DNA of 64,000 nt from Lepidodermella squamata (lineage: Eukaryota > Gastrotricha). A model generated the notes under the pieces. The model made no database searches. It was not told the origin of the DNA and saw only the letters and a list, made by a program, of their open reading frames with translations. Position 1 is the stretch's first letter. Each line of letters starts with the position of its first letter. The translations under genes and the position numbers were made by a program. The stretch spans positions 1,674,001 to 1,738,000 of the forward strand of contig JBLDXI010000015.1 of assembly GCA_047495785.1 (NCBI GenBank), given 5' to 3'. Shown here one piece after another: positions 46,794-61,388 of this stretch.

Positions 46794-48096
46794 TCACGTG
46801 AGAGCAGCCAAAATCAGCGCCTGGATGTTTACAGTCGCAAATACGCTGAAAATGATCAGAAAGAAGACTACGTCAATACATCGGTGCAGTGGAATAGCAA
46901 CGATCCACTTTTTGTTAGCACTGGAAGGGCTTGCTCGAACGAAGAAGCACAGAAATAAGCTCTCAACAGTACAAATTGTACAGAGCAAGCATTCGATCAA
47001 TATGTAATACGTCAGAAAAATGCGTTGGGGAGTCATTGGGATGTTAGCAAGAACCAGACTTAGCATGAAGACTAGGGCTAACAAAACTGTCATTGAATAC
47101 GTCGATCTATCCACATCATTAGCTGGCAGAAAGAATGACAGCAAGTTGAGAACAGTCAAAACAAAACAGGGTAGCAACATGTTATAAACGTAGTAAGATG
47201 GCCTTCGTTTCATGTCGAACTGGAAAATGGCTTGGGTCGGTAGTGGGGGATTGACTTGCGAATGGATAACCCTGGTAGAGGAGCCTTGCAGCGACCATGC
47301 AGAGTTTTCACTTACAGGCTGAAGAAGAATGAAACCAGATGCTAGATTCAAGTAAATCTATAACTCATACCTCATCTCCCATGAATCCTACTTGAAGATG
47401 CGCTTCGGTGAAATTGACCAAGTTACTGTGGCTGATAAACTCGATCCTGCAATGCTGAGTGTCGAAAGGGAATTCACCTAGAACTAGACTGCAGGTTGTC
47501 TCGAATCTACCATAGAAAGTCCAAACGCTGTTGATCAAAATTTGATCCGGTGGTTCTTGGTTATAGCTGGTTAGTGATAAGTAAATGTTGAAATCAGTCA
47601 CCATGGCTGCAGGAAGGGTTTATAAAATTCATAGCAGAGAATTCTTTAGGTTACCTGTATCTTTAATGCTGTTTCTCAACCTGATGCGGGGATGGAACAT
47701 GTCTTCCCAATTCTTCGCAAAAATCCGCGTGCCGCTCTCTGCGCTTCCTGCTGTAGCATTGTTGAGGGAATATAATTCTTCCGAGAGACATTTATCATTC
47801 CACTGGAAGTGCAGATTGCCAGCAACCATGAAAGTCTCACCTCGATCATCGATGCCGATGACTCGGTCCAGGATGAATTCAACACCGACTGATTGAGACT
47901 CAGTGGAAGTCTTATGGAAAATTCTTTTGGAATTCGGAACCTCGGTAGATAAGCCGCAGTAATCGATGAGGTCTTGTTGCGTTATCAAAACCGGCGGATT
48001 TGACAAGCGATCTATTAACGATGAACCGGCCGGAATTAGAAAATAGCTTATCAATGGAATAACTAAAACATGTCTTGCCATTTTCAGCTTAATCAT
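46794..48096 (-). CDS. Cys-loop ligand-gated ion channel subunit, paralog 4
   Basis: Minus-strand exons 48096-47655, 47606-47371 and 47318-46794; 400 residues. Nearest to paralog 1: LIDYCGLSTEVPN, KTSTESQSVGVEFILDR, Cys-loop CSLVLGEFPFDTQHC, VSENSAWSLQGSS, M2 YSMTVLLALVFMLSLVLA, M3-M4 loop RASPSSANKKWIVAIPLH. Inverted relative to paralogs 1-3, so duplication was followed or accompanied by inversion. Confidence 0.88.
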
Positions 48097-48500
48097 TCTT
48101 CAGCAAATATGATGTCAGGATTATGCATGATCAGAGCGTGTTAGTAAGCATATTGCATAGTTTATGTCACCTCTAAGAGCTAATAAACTTGTATGTTTAA
48201 CCAGATGCGGATTCCAAGTTACAATATTTATGTACTCTCTTACCGTAGGTCGCCAGCGCAAAGTAAACGAGATATATTTCCTGCGGAAGATCGAACAGTG
48301 CGCCCTGATACGTATGTACTCATTAAGTTTATCCCGTGGCATTTTGCTGCGCATTCAATAAACGCTCAGAGCTGCTCGAGATATCAGAAAGCATTTTCGA
48401 TCAAAAATAAGAAAATCAAAAAGATGGAAGTTCTCATAATGGCTCATCAGCAATGTTTTGCGTATTCGCGAGCAGTAGTGACCCTTGGACGCGTCCCAGT

Positions 48501-48558
48501 GCCTCCGTGGCTTTGTTGACTCGCACAATTGGGATGTCATGAGTTCTATCCCAATAGC
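48501..48558 (+). pseudogene. Decayed tRNA-Met relic
   Basis: The acceptor half (GCCTCC), TGGCT D-region and the TCATGAGTTC(T)ATCC T-arm region are recognisable. The anticodon arm is missing and the stems do not pair. It lies between channel paralogs 5 and 4. Confidence 0.7.
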
Positions 48559-48876
48559 TTCTACCCCAAGCAAAGATAACTTCTTTACATACTTATCACA
48601 TTTCCATCTTCTAATTCTTTCCTAGCATTTAGGCCAGGCGCCTTGTCAACCGAGGCTTATTGCGCTGTTCTCGGCACCTGAAAGGGGATAAATAGTGGCT
48701 TTGCGGCGCCAATAGGTGAGGAAAATACAATAATAAACAATAAAAACAATAACAACGCTAACTAGATTTACACGCATTTTTATTTCAGGGAATTCTTAAA
48801 AAAAGAAACTGCGTAAAAATTGCGTTAGTCAGTTACTTGCTCGTGAGGAGATAGCTCATTAAAGGTTAGAAGCGCG

Positions 48877-50188
48877 TCAATCCCTTACTGCCAAAGTAAT
48901 AGCCTGAACATTGATTACAATGAACACCGTGAAGATGCAAACAAATATGGCAAGATCAATTACACGGTGAAGCGAAAGTTTTCCGAGACACTTGTGGTTA
49001 GCTTTCGACGTGAAAGCTCGAACGTAGAAGCAGAGTAATAAACTCTCAACGGTGCAAGCTGTGCAAAGAAGGCTTTCGATCAGTATGTAGTAGGTCAGAA
49101 AAATCCGCTGCGGCGTCATTGGGATATTTCCGAGAACTAGACTCAGCATGAACACAAGAGCTAAGAGAACAGTCATTGAATACGTTGATCTCTCCACCAT
49201 TTTGGCGGGAATCAGAAAGGCGAGGAGGTCGAGACATGTTAGGATAAAACAGGGCAACAGCAGATTGTAAACGTAGTAAGACGGCCGGCGTTTCAGGTCG
49301 AATTGAAACAGCACTTGCGTTGGAGTTGGCGGGGTGATTTGCGCAGGATTAATGATGTAAGAAGATCCTTTCAGCGACCAAGCTGAGTTCTCGCTTACTG
49401 GCTGGACATGAAACTAATGTAATTGATTGTGAATAGTCGAAAATCACGACATTCAATTACCTGAGAGCCCAGGAATCCAATGTCGAGGGATGCATTGGTA
49501 ATGTTGACTAGATTGCTATGGCTGATCAATTCAATCGAGCATCTTTGAGTGTCGAAAGGGAAATCGACGAGATACAGGTTGCAGCTTGTCTCAAATCGGC
49601 CATAAAATGTCCAGGTGAAGTAGACCATTACTTGATCCGGTGGGTTTAAATTCTGAGAAGTCATGTCGATATAAATGTTGAAGTTAAATTCCATAGCTTA
49701 AATGAAAATTACATTAAATAATATGGATAGGTATAACTTTTTTCATTACCTGAATCTCCGACAGCATTGCGTAGCCTGATTCGAGGGTGAAAGACTTCTT
49801 CCCAATTTTTGGCGAAAACTCTTGTTCCACTTGGAAGTCCACCAGAGGTGAAATTATTCAACTGATAGAAGTCTTCTGATAGACAAGTATCGTTCCACTT
49901 GATGTAAAGATTCCCTATGCCTACAAACATTTCAGCTCGATCGGAGATTCCGACGAATCGGTCCAGAATCAAATCGATCCGCAGCGATTGAGCAGCTGAA
50001 CTTGTTTTGTCGAAAATGCGCCTCGAGTTGGGCACTTCTGTTGAAAGACCACAGTAATCGACGAGATCTTGCTGCGTCATGACTACAGGCCGGCGAGACA
50101 GCCTTTCAACCATCGACATCTCGGCAGCAATGGTTGATAACCAACTTGCAGCGAGTACTTGTAAGAAATATGCTTTTGTTGCCATCAT
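48877..50188 (-). CDS. Cys-loop ligand-gated ion channel subunit, paralog 5
   Basis: Minus-strand exons 50188-49750, 49696-49461 and 49401-48877; 399 residues. LVDYCGLSTEVPN, WNDTC, Cys-loop CNLYLVDFPFDTQRC. M1 starts RRPSYYVYNLLLPC, pre-M2 segment AKMVERST (Glu for Asp), M2 YSMTVLLALVFMLSLVLG, M3-M4 loop RAFTSKANHKCLGKLSLH. Closest to paralog 3 in the first exon. Head-to-tail with paralog 4. Confidence 0.88.
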
Positions 50189-51430
50189 TTAATGCAGTAA
50201 AATGCGTCCATCTGTGGTTGAATTAATAGAGCATGGCGGTTGCACATCTATCATGTCACATAGCGACATGATTGATGTAATAGGTGTGGCTTTAAGTCAC
50301 AATCAATAATTATTGACTTTGTGTTTAAAATATCTCCCTGGAGCGGAAATCATTAAAATGTGGAGCAATTAAACTGATGAAGCCGAATTAGCTACAACAG
50401 ACTCAGATGGCGATGAGCTTTTCGGCTGATGAATTGAGATATCGTTAGCGTCGTCGAATAACTCGGATTTAAGCTTTCCTACGTCAGTTTTAAGGTGTTA
50501 CCTAGTTTGCGAGTAAGAAGCTGCCTATTCATTCAGGTTAAAATGCCACTTTGCATCTTTCCACTTAAAACTGAGTTAAGCAAGCTAAACTCCGAGTAAT
50601 TCATCGATGCTAACGATAAGAGCAAGCCGCGCTTTAAGAAGAAATCGAAACCCCCCTTATGTGCCATAGGGTCATCAAGGAGCCCATAATTATGTCGTGT
50701 CAATAGCAACACTCAAGATTTTTTAAGTAAAAAAGGTGGTTCCAATTAAGAAAACTTAGCCTTTCAATTAAGAGATCACCAATCGATACCGTAGCTGATA
50801 GTTTTGCTACAGTTATTCCGGCTCGAAAACACAGGTTTTGTGTATTTAGAAAATGGCGAATGAAGTAGGAGAAAATTATCAGGACAATTAGCGCAAATTA
50901 TTGGCCAATTATTTGGTTCTTTGCTACTTCCCGGCTAAGATTTTAATGACTCTTTGGCAACGTAAATATACTGAGCTATACTCCCAGCTATACTATAAGC
51001 AGAAATTAAAATCCATTAGGTCGGTTTGCAAGATCTGTCTACGAACAAGCGCATAGGTATGTAAATAATGAATTCTACTCGAGATATAGAAGTGTTCAGG
51101 TATGGTACACGCAATATATTTGTGTACTATGGCGATGCCTAATTTTGACTGGCGATGTGTCGATGACCGGCGCTTTCGTCATTTAATCGATTTAATCGAT
51201 GGGCATCACAAACGGCGTTCCCTCCCCCGCCACCAAGTCATTCAAAGCTTTCGTAATAAACTGAAAATAAACCTAAGATTGTCTATTCCCCGCTGCATAC
51301 TCCCAGAGTCTCCCAGTGAAACAGTAATAAGAATATAATCCTATCTCCTATCTATCCTGTTTCCTATTGCTGAGCTTCAGATTGAATCGTCTGCGTGGTT
51401 GACACGTCGATACTCATCGGTTGCTTTTAT
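50189..51430. other. Intergenic region
   Basis: About 1.2 kb without a recognisable gene. It separates the channel/tRNA part of the window from the SGNH cluster. One 78-codon plus frame (51102-51338) has no motif and overlaps nothing conserved. Confidence 0.5.
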
Positions 51431-53230
51431 TCAGATATTGCAATGGTGATAATTCACGAAAATTCCATGCAAAAGAAAAGGATAGTTATCGCTAAGTTGT
51501 TCAATAGTCATCTTCATCGCTGATATCTGCTTTTGTCTCGCGCATGCTTTTTTCCGTGATTTTTCAACGGAAGATATAGGCTCAACGCATGAGTGCACCT
51601 TGCCTAGGCCACCGCTCTCAGGAGCCTCACGATTCTCATCAACTGAACTCCGACATTCGATTATCTCAGGAAAATCCAAGTGGTTAGCATGAAAACCATA
51701 TGATTTCAATTGAAGTCGATAACAAATTTCGCGGGTAGTCTCGTCTACGTACTTGATGTCTGCTTTTAAACGTAGCATGCCATTTGAGCAATTCTTACAA
51801 AGGCGGTAGGTTACGGCTAAACTTGCTGCAAAATCCCTTCTCTCATCCGGCAAACTGAAATAGCTGGCATTGTTGAAAGAGAAAACAAGGCGCGAACCTT
51901 GTGTCGATAATAGGAGGTAAGTTATCACTGACTCCAGTTTTCGGCCCTTTTTGACAAATCTAGACAGAGTGGTGTCAAATCTTACAACGTCTTCCTCATG
52001 ACCGCTTGAGCTGACAAGTGAAGATTTCAGCTTATCGATTCTGCGGAATGAATGCTTCACGGTTATAAAGGCATCCGTCGCTTGTATTGAGTTTTGCTTG
52101 TACAATGGACTGGGAAGGTCGTATGAAACTGAGTTGACATCATCAGCGTAATTTCTGCCTTTGAGTGCCGATTGGATGAAAAGGGATAAGGCTTGAGCTA
52201 TGAAGTCGTGAATCCTCTCATTAGGATGGAAGAAATCCTCATTAGAAAGTTTCTCTGCATGAAAAAGTCGCCAAATGAATTAACAATAATATGCCTCACA
52301 CAACTCACCCGCTTCAGCCTTGCGATTTTCAGATGACATCGAAAGTACGTTTGGGTATTTTTCTGCGAGGTAAGGTCTCATCGATATTGCCGGAATATTG
52401 TAATGCCTAATCAAATGAAACCATGACTCTTTTTCCAAGGCTTCCATTGATCCAATCGCTGGCCAGTCATCCTTAGCTGTACATTTATGGAGGCAAAGAT
52501 GTGTTTGTATCGGAGCTGAGTTGACTCTGAAAAAGTCCACAGGTGCTGTTATGTCAATCTAGAGTAGTTGAATCGACCGTTTTTGCCGCCATATCGCTCT
52601 GATGAGTTCTTCCAACCACCCGCAGGCGAGACCGTCATTTGTCGAAAATTCCAAAATTACGAGGTCGTATTTCTTCAGGTTCAGATGTTCATGAATAGTC
52701 TCAGCAAAGTATTGGCTTGAAAATGAGGATGGATTGATTTGAATTCAATGATGAACAAGTGTTCATTACCTACTGGTCGCACCTAAAGCTACGTTGTGGA
52801 GGATGACATTGATGCCGTAAGTTTTAAGAGAATTTGACAACAGTCTCGAGAAAACTGACGGATATTTGGAATCGTCCTTCGGGGATTAAGGCTGAATGAA
52901 TGGATATCTCAACAAAAAATCACCTACTGGTACGTCATGGCCTGCTGATATTGACCCACCAGCCACAGCTATTCTAAGATTTCCGATTTTGCGGTTTCTT
53001 AGGCGATTCAGAGCTAGCTCAAGCCGCAGGGAAGTGTTGGACCCAGAATTTAGTATGGCGGCAGCTAGTTGAGAGGCATTGTAGGTAAACCTAATGTCTT
53101 CCGGCTCTAATTTTGGCTTTCCACTCAAACGGACGTTCTGCTTCGGATTTTCCACCAGGTTTCTTAACGAGAAAAAGGTGAAAGCTGCGGACAAGACAAT
53201 CAAAACTTTGTATAGCAGAAAACTTTTCAT
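51431..53230 (-). pseudogene. SGNH-hydrolase paralog 1, with premature stop
   Basis: Minus-strand exons 53230-52928, 52876-52770, 52715-52309 and 52254-51431 match the intron pattern of paralogs 3 and 4. An in-frame TAG at 52559-52561 replaces the codon for Tyr/Val in the stretch that reads ILYVDIEAPLDFF in paralog 4. Reading continues in the same frame on both sides of it. Other departures: ALGATSS for ALGATNS, FSTNDG for FSINDM, and EDFFHPN for DDGVHPN, which still leaves an Asp-x-x-His. The block I motif AVAGGSISAGH is intact. Recent pseudogene or readthrough candidate. The start is 36 bases after the stop of the upstream paralog. Confidence 0.8.
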
Positions 53231-53266
53231 CAGGGGTTTTACTAAATAAAGCAGCGATTGCAATCT

Positions 53267-55179
53267 TCACACGCAACAATCGTAGTGTATTACAACAGCA
53301 TGCATCAAAAAGGGGTAATCAATGCTGGTCTGGTCGACCTTCAATTGAAGCATTGATATCATCTGTCGAGTGTTTCTCGCACCTTGCGCGCAAAATAATT
53401 TGTAATCAGCGCCGGATTGAGACATCATCAATTGCTGCGATGAAAGACTTTTGCGGTTGTAATGCAAACCAGTACAACGCACATCTGGAACTGAGAAATC
53501 TTGTTCGTAGTTGCCTTGCTCCACTGGAGTGAGGAAGTGAACGTGGTTAGCGTTGAACCCATAAGAAATCAATCGCAATTCATAGCTTAACGTTTCAACA
53601 GTTCCGTCGTTGAAGCGGAAGTAAGCTTTGACAGAAACTGTGCCCTCTTTGCAGGAGCTACATATTCTGTATGCGATTGCTAGTCTTGGGATGAATGGCT
53701 TGCTGAAGCATGGCAATTCTTTTTGAATCGTTTGGCTTAGGTTGAAGTTGAACGAAATTGAGTCCTTATTGTAAGGCATCATCACATAAATCAAGTTTGA
53801 CTCTAGCTGGTGACCATTTCGAACGAAATGAGAATCATTCTCTTTTACCATGTTTGCAGTAACTTCGACGCCAGGTGATTTAGATTCGATAGAAGCATTT
53901 AGCTTGTCGTTGCTCCTAAAGGGATATTTGACTGTGATGAAGGATTCGGTTGCGTCAACCCAAGTTGAACTGTAAAGTGGTCCTCTTTTCAAAAGATTCG
54001 ACCAGCTATCCAAAATATAATTTGGATCGATGAATTCATTTGAATTTGAAATGTCTTGCAAGCTCGAAAGTACATCTTCGCAGGATTTCAAAAAATAGAG
54101 AATCATTGCTTCGGCCATGAATTTGTGAACAAGTTCGTTCGGATGAACTCCATCTTTCGGCGAGGAAAATTTGTCTAAAAAATAGTTAATTAAAACTGTG
54201 AGAAATGCTGAATAACTTGATTGGAACCTTGCTCGATTTTACGATCTTTGATTTTCCAAGCTGAGATATTTGGATATCTTGAGGCTAGGTAATTCCGAAA
54301 ACTTATGACAGGAATTTCGTATCTTCTCATGACATCGAGCTGCCAGGCCGTGTCGACCGTCGAAGAATTTATACCGGAGCAAGTAGGGTTAAAATTTGCC
54401 CCATAACCTGGTGTGGCTCGGAAGAAATCAATCGCAACAGTGAAGTCAGCGTAAATAATGTGAATGAGCGGGTTGATGCGCCATATAGCCCGAACCAATT
54501 CTTCAATCCACCCAGGCGATAATATGTCATTGATTGAGAATTCAAGTATCAGAATGTCGATCTTTTTCAGGTTCAGATGTTCGTTGATAGTTGCCGCATA
54601 ATACTGACTATTTGTAGCACCGAGTGCAATGTTGTAAAATTTGGCGAAAAGTGCGATGGGAAAGAGAATAGAGTTCAATCGCTTGCTAAAAACCGCAAAG
54701 TAATCGCTTCCAGCCTTCGAAATGTCCTAATAAGCGTCATCTAAAAGCATTGAACCAAGTATACTTACCTCAACTTCGTGGCCAGCAGAAACTGAACCGC
54801 CTGCAACAGCAATTTGTAGAGGAGTTTTAAGCCTAACAACGGAAGCTGAATGCTTCTGAAATGATTTATTTAGAAAGTTGATCATCATGCGACCGAAGCG
54901 TCTTCTTTGAGGTAGATTGCCATCGACATTGAGTAAGGCTCCAGTCAATGAGTGATCGCTTTTTGTCGCAGAGCTAAATTTCTCAGCGATCGGATCCTTT
55001 ATGCCTCTTAAATTTGCCGTCAAATCGGCTAAAATTCGTTTGATTGTTGGAGGTATAGCTTCTGGCTCCACTATAGTTAGCTCTGCTTCCTTCCTCTGTA
55101 AAACGAGTAAGAAGGCCACTAATAAGCTTATAACTATCAAAATCAGTAGCGATTTCGGTCTAAAATACTTTAAAGGCAT
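53267..55179 (-). CDS. SGNH-hydrolase family, type II membrane protein, paralog 2
   Basis: Minus-strand exons 55179-54769, 54726-54228 and 54174-53267; 605 residues. N-terminal helix LLILIVISLLVAFLLVL. Block I AVAGGSVSAGHEVE (nucleophile Ser), ALGATNSQYYA, EFSINDILSPGW, then KDGVHPNE (catalytic Asp and His). It lacks the intron that interrupts ALGATN in its siblings, and its second donor is weak (GTTCCA). The C-terminal ~280 residues form a separate domain with an ICSSCKEG cysteine pair and a final YDCCV. SGNH enzymes are usually acyl-esterases; membrane anchoring suggests deacylation of a luminal or surface glycan or lipid, but no substrate can be assigned. Confidence 0.8.
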
Positions 55180-55237
55180 CTCTAACCCATTTCAAATCAA
55201 AGCTTTTATGAAAGGACTCGTGTATTACTATATCCAT

Positions 55238-57197
55238 TCAACTCGAAGCACAGCAGTCGTAATTCACAATGATGGCATGTAAAAGCAATTCATAGTCTCC
55301 ATCCAATTCATAAATGTTCATTTCTATAGAAGCTATCGGCGTGAATGCTTTCATACAGAATAATATGTTATCAGCACCGTAATTCGAAAGCATCAGGTCC
55401 TCGGTACTTCTCTGCCGATCGTTCGGTGTGACGTTCATACACCGAGTATCAGTAAAGGAGGGGTATATTTTGTCCGTTTCAGATGGTATCAAGAACTGAA
55501 CGTGGTTGCCGTGAAATCCCAGCGACTTGAGGCGTAATGTATAGAGCATGGGAAGCGAAACTCCGCCTTGAAATGAATAGTTAACTTTAACGGAATACGT
55601 CCCTTCAGTGCAGGTTTTGCACATACGATAGGCTATGCCAATTCTTGGCACGTAGCCAGCGAATGGAGGACAATTAGCTGCATTTCGAAAGTCCTCGAGA
55701 CGAAAGGTGATCTGGTTAGCTTCTTTGGTTGACGCTGGGATTAAAAAGTAGTTTATCGAAGCTTCCAAAGCATGATTCTTCCCAACGTATTGATTCTTCG
55801 AAACTTTTGCTAGATCACCGGCAATATTTGACGAGTTTGCTATTATTGGGGAAGAACCAGGCGATAAAACTTGTATCCGCTTCACCTCTCGAAATGAGTT
55901 GTTGATATTGAGAAAAGCTTCAATGCCATCGATCCAAGTTTCAGTATACAAAGGTTTCCTGTCCAGCTGAAAATCAGTTCTCTTTGAATCGTTTGACGTA
56001 TCTTTAACCAGCTGATTAAGCAGAAGCTGTAATGAAGCTTTGAAGTAGTAGGTAATCGCTTCAGCAATCAGCTGATGGGTGAAAGCATTAGGATGGACTA
56101 GATCATCCGCGATAAATTTGTCTGAATGAATAATGCATCATAAAATAACGGGAAGAATTATGTTGCCTTTACCTAGCTCCTTCAAACGATCCCCTTCCTT
56201 CCAAATTTCGATATCTGGATAACGCCATTCCAAATAACCAGGCAAGCTAATTACCGGCAAGTTGTAGTGCTTTGCGACCGCCCTATGCCACGGTAGAAGT
56301 TCTCTGAATACGTCAGTATCACTCTGATTAGACTTCGAGTCGCACTGAGGTAGGTAAACCAAAGTTTTCGGAATGATTATCCGAAAGAAGTTTGAGACAG
56401 ATATCATTTCGATGTAGATGATAAGAATCGCAGGGTTGATTCGTAAGACTGATCTCACAAGCTGCTCAATCCACCCTGGTGCCAACCTATCATTAACCGA
56501 AAATTCAAGAAACAAAATATCGATTTTCTCGAGGTCCAGGTGCTCGTGGATAGTTTCCGCGAAGTATTGACTGCAATTGAAACAAATCAGTTTAAATTAC
56601 ATGCCAAAAATATCCGAAGAAATCGCATACCTATTGGTAGCACCAAGGGCGATGTTGTATAATTTCACGTCAAGACTCAATGGTCTGAAAACTGACTTCA
56701 AGCGTTTATCAAGAAGGGCGAAGTAGGATTGACCGGGCTGATTTGAGAGAACATATCGAAACCCAGAAAGGCATCTATCATTTCATTCATACCTCAACAC
56801 CATGCCCTACAGATATGGAACCACCCGCCAGTGCTATATGCATGCACTCATCTGATCTATGAAGGAGTTCGTGAATGGCGTGATTGAATCTGAGAGCTTG
56901 CTCCGTATTTTTGTCAACATTCGCAAACATCAGGTTGTTGAGTCGACCAGGAATTTCGCTTGAATTGAACAGGTTGCGAAAGTTACCGAAACGAGGCGCG
57001 ATTTCTTTAAGCAGCTTGATATCTCTTCTTCTTGCTCTGACGTTGCGACTCTCGCTTGTTGGTTTTGTGGGCTGATTTTGGTTAACATGCTGGCTCAAGT
57101 CTTGATTAGACGATGAGAGCCACAGGTAAGTGATACAAACTGTGGCAGCAAGGCTTAGTGTCGTAAGTAAACCTCGCAGACGCTTATTTAGCATCAT
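55238..57197 (-). CDS. SGNH-hydrolase family, type II membrane protein, paralog 3
   Basis: Minus-strand exons 57197-56793, 56737-56631, 56570-56173 and 56121-55238; 597 residues from the first true ATG. N-terminal helix LLTTLSLAATVCITYLWL; ALAGGSISVGHGVE, ALGATNSQYFA, EFSVNDRLAPGW, and ADDLVHPN where the others have DGVHPN. The Asp-x-x-His spacing is kept, but the usual Gly is Leu. C-terminal domain with MCKTCTEG and final YDCCASS. A candidate poly(A) signal AATAAA and a splice-acceptor-like GAATAG lie in the short gap between paralog 4 and this gene. Confidence 0.8.
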
Positions 57198-57257
57198 CCA
57201 TAATGTAAAACTATTCAATGCACTCAGACGGGCGTGGTCAATAGCTTTATTTTCATG

Positions 57258-59192
57258 TCACCTTTCAGCGCAGCAATCGTAGTTAAGAATGATACCATGC
57301 ATTAAAAAATCGTAATTCCCACTCTTTTGATCTATAGTCAATACTACCGACTTGATGGGCAGCGGAGGTTTCTTACAAAAGGTATCGTAGTCCTCTCCGA
57401 AATTAGCCAGCATGATGTCCTCTGGACCTTTTTGCAGGCGATTGTACGTGACTGCCAGACATCTAGTGTCGCTGAGAAATGGGAATTTCTTCTCGGATTT
57501 TGACGGAATTAAGTATTGAACGTGATTTGCATTGAAGCCGAATGACATCATCCGCATTGTGTATTCAATCGATTCTTCAGATCCGTCTTGAAAATGAAAA
57601 TTCGCTAAAATCGCCAACTCACCCTGAGCGCATGACTTGCACATTCGATATGCTATCGCTAGCCTCGGTACGTAGCTGACAGATGATTTACAAGGAATCG
57701 TTTTACGGAATGCATTCAGTTCGAATTTGCATTTGACAAGCGTGTTAATAGAGCTCGGTATTAGGAAGTAGGTTAAGGTGGCTTCAAGTGCGTGCCCTCT
57801 GCCTACATATTGATTAGTAGCTACCGTTTGCATCAGCTTTGTTATATCGGATGATGCTAAAACTGTTTTGGAGGATTCATTTAGCCTAATAGATCCTCTC
57901 AGCTTGTCCGTTCTTCGAAAAGGATAGTCCACAGTGAGGAATGCATCTGTAGCATCGACCCAAGTTTGAGCATACAGAGGCTTTTGGTCGAAGGAAAATG
58001 TGTAACTCAAAGGATCTAAAATTCGTCCAGAGAGCTTTTTCAATAACGATTCTAATGATCGTCCGAAATATTGGGCTATCGCCTCAGAGATCAGTTTGTG
58101 AGTCTCGGAATTCGGATGAACTCCATCGTCTGCAGTGTACTTGCCTAGTGCAGAACTATTTCAGATGGATCGAAGAAGGATAATATTTTATACCTCTTTC
58201 CCTAGTCCGCTCATCCACAGTCCAGTTCGAAACGCTAGGATAGCGTATATGAAGAAACTTTGCAAAGCTGATCACTGGGATGTTGTAGTGCTTCATTACA
58301 CACAAATGCCAGTGAGTCGCTCTCGGTTCGCTAGTCTTGTTAGGCGAACCGCATTTCGGTACGTAAACTAGGGTTGAAGGCACGCTCGTTTTGAAGAAAT
58401 CTAGAGGCGCTTCGATGTCGACGTACAAAATGTGAATCGCCGGATTTATCCGCCAAATCGACCTGACGAGCTCATCAATCCAACCCGGAGATAGCATGTC
58501 GTTGATTGAAAATTCCAGTAGGAGTATGTCCACCTTTGATAGATTAAGATGCTCCTGAATCGTCTCAGCGAAATACTGGCTGATAAATAAAACTCGCTAT
58601 TAATCTCAGAACATCTCGTAAGATCAGTCAGACCTGTTCGTTGCACCAAGGGCAATGTTGTAGAATTTGCCGTAGATCGTTGAAGGACTGAGAACCGCTT
58701 GTAACCTCTTTGCAAATTGTGAGAAATAAGAGCGTCCGGGCTGAAAATTCCAATATATAGACTGCTCAATATCAAAATTATTGCGAAACCTACAGGGATA
58801 TTATGACCCACAGAAATCGAACCTCCGGCCATTGCAATGTGGATGTATTTTCTGTTTTTTGAGATCACCTCAGTCAGGAACTTGGTCCATGAATAGTCGA
58901 ATCTCCTCTCCTGAGCGAGATTGTTCTCAGTATTAATATACATACCAGGGTAAAACGGATCAGAGGCATTTTCAGAACCGAACGGGTTGTGAAAGTCCCC
59001 GAATCTGGTGATGATAGTACGCAGTTGATGAAGAATCTGCCCGGAGATATTAGGGGTTGAGTAATTAGTAGTTTCTGAATGACTGGTAATAACCGCTTTC
59101 CTTTTCGAAATTGGATTGGTGATGTAAATGTAGCACGTGATGACTACCAAACTTGCGGCTAGTAAACTTCGCCATTTCGCAGGTAAGTTCAT
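57258..59192 (-). CDS. SGNH-hydrolase family, type II membrane protein, paralog 4
   Basis: Minus-strand exons 59192-58794, 58740-58634, 58579-58194 and 58144-57258; 592 residues. Helix LLAASLVVITCYIYI; MAGGSISVGHNIP, ALGATNSQYFA, EFSINDMLSPGW, DDGVHPNSE: all catalytic positions are present. C-terminal domain with MCKSCAQG and YDCCAER. The 107-nt second exon is shared exactly in length with paralogs 1, 3 and 5. First gene of the tightly spaced run 4-3-2-1. Confidence 0.82.
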
Positions 59193-59602
59193 AGCAGCGC
59201 TAAGAACCACGATATATTACAATTCATACCATCTTGCTATATAGAAATGAGTATTCTTATTCACTACTGAATAGCTTTTGATTTCTAAGTGAAAAGGTGC
59301 ACCAGTCGAAGTTATTAATGAAGACATGAAAAGGAAACTTTTTCACTCCCGAAAATAGTACTGAATATTGACAATATAAGGGAAATCAATTAGAGTTTGG
59401 CCATGGACAGGTCATTTTACCAAGATATCAGATTTTTCATTTTTCATGTTTCTTTTGTTGTTATTTTGTTGTTATTGTTGAGCTGGCAGCTTTTGAATTC
59501 TTTTCAGTTTAGAATCATCACTTTTTATTTGGATCAATCGAACATAAATAATCAATTTATAATATTTTCAAGTTGAAATTTATACAGTTGCGGTGGTGCA
59601 TT

Positions 59603-61388
<1,786 letters not shown>

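Noticed and set aside
51102-51338. A 78-codon plus-strand frame before the SGNH cluster
   Set aside because: No motif, no splice context and composition like the surrounding intergenic DNA.
53231-53263. Upstream starts for several minus-strand genes (e.g. 53263, 57218, 59210, 24541)
   Set aside because: These positions are TTG or GTG codons; the first ATG lies further in and still precedes the membrane helix or conserved region.
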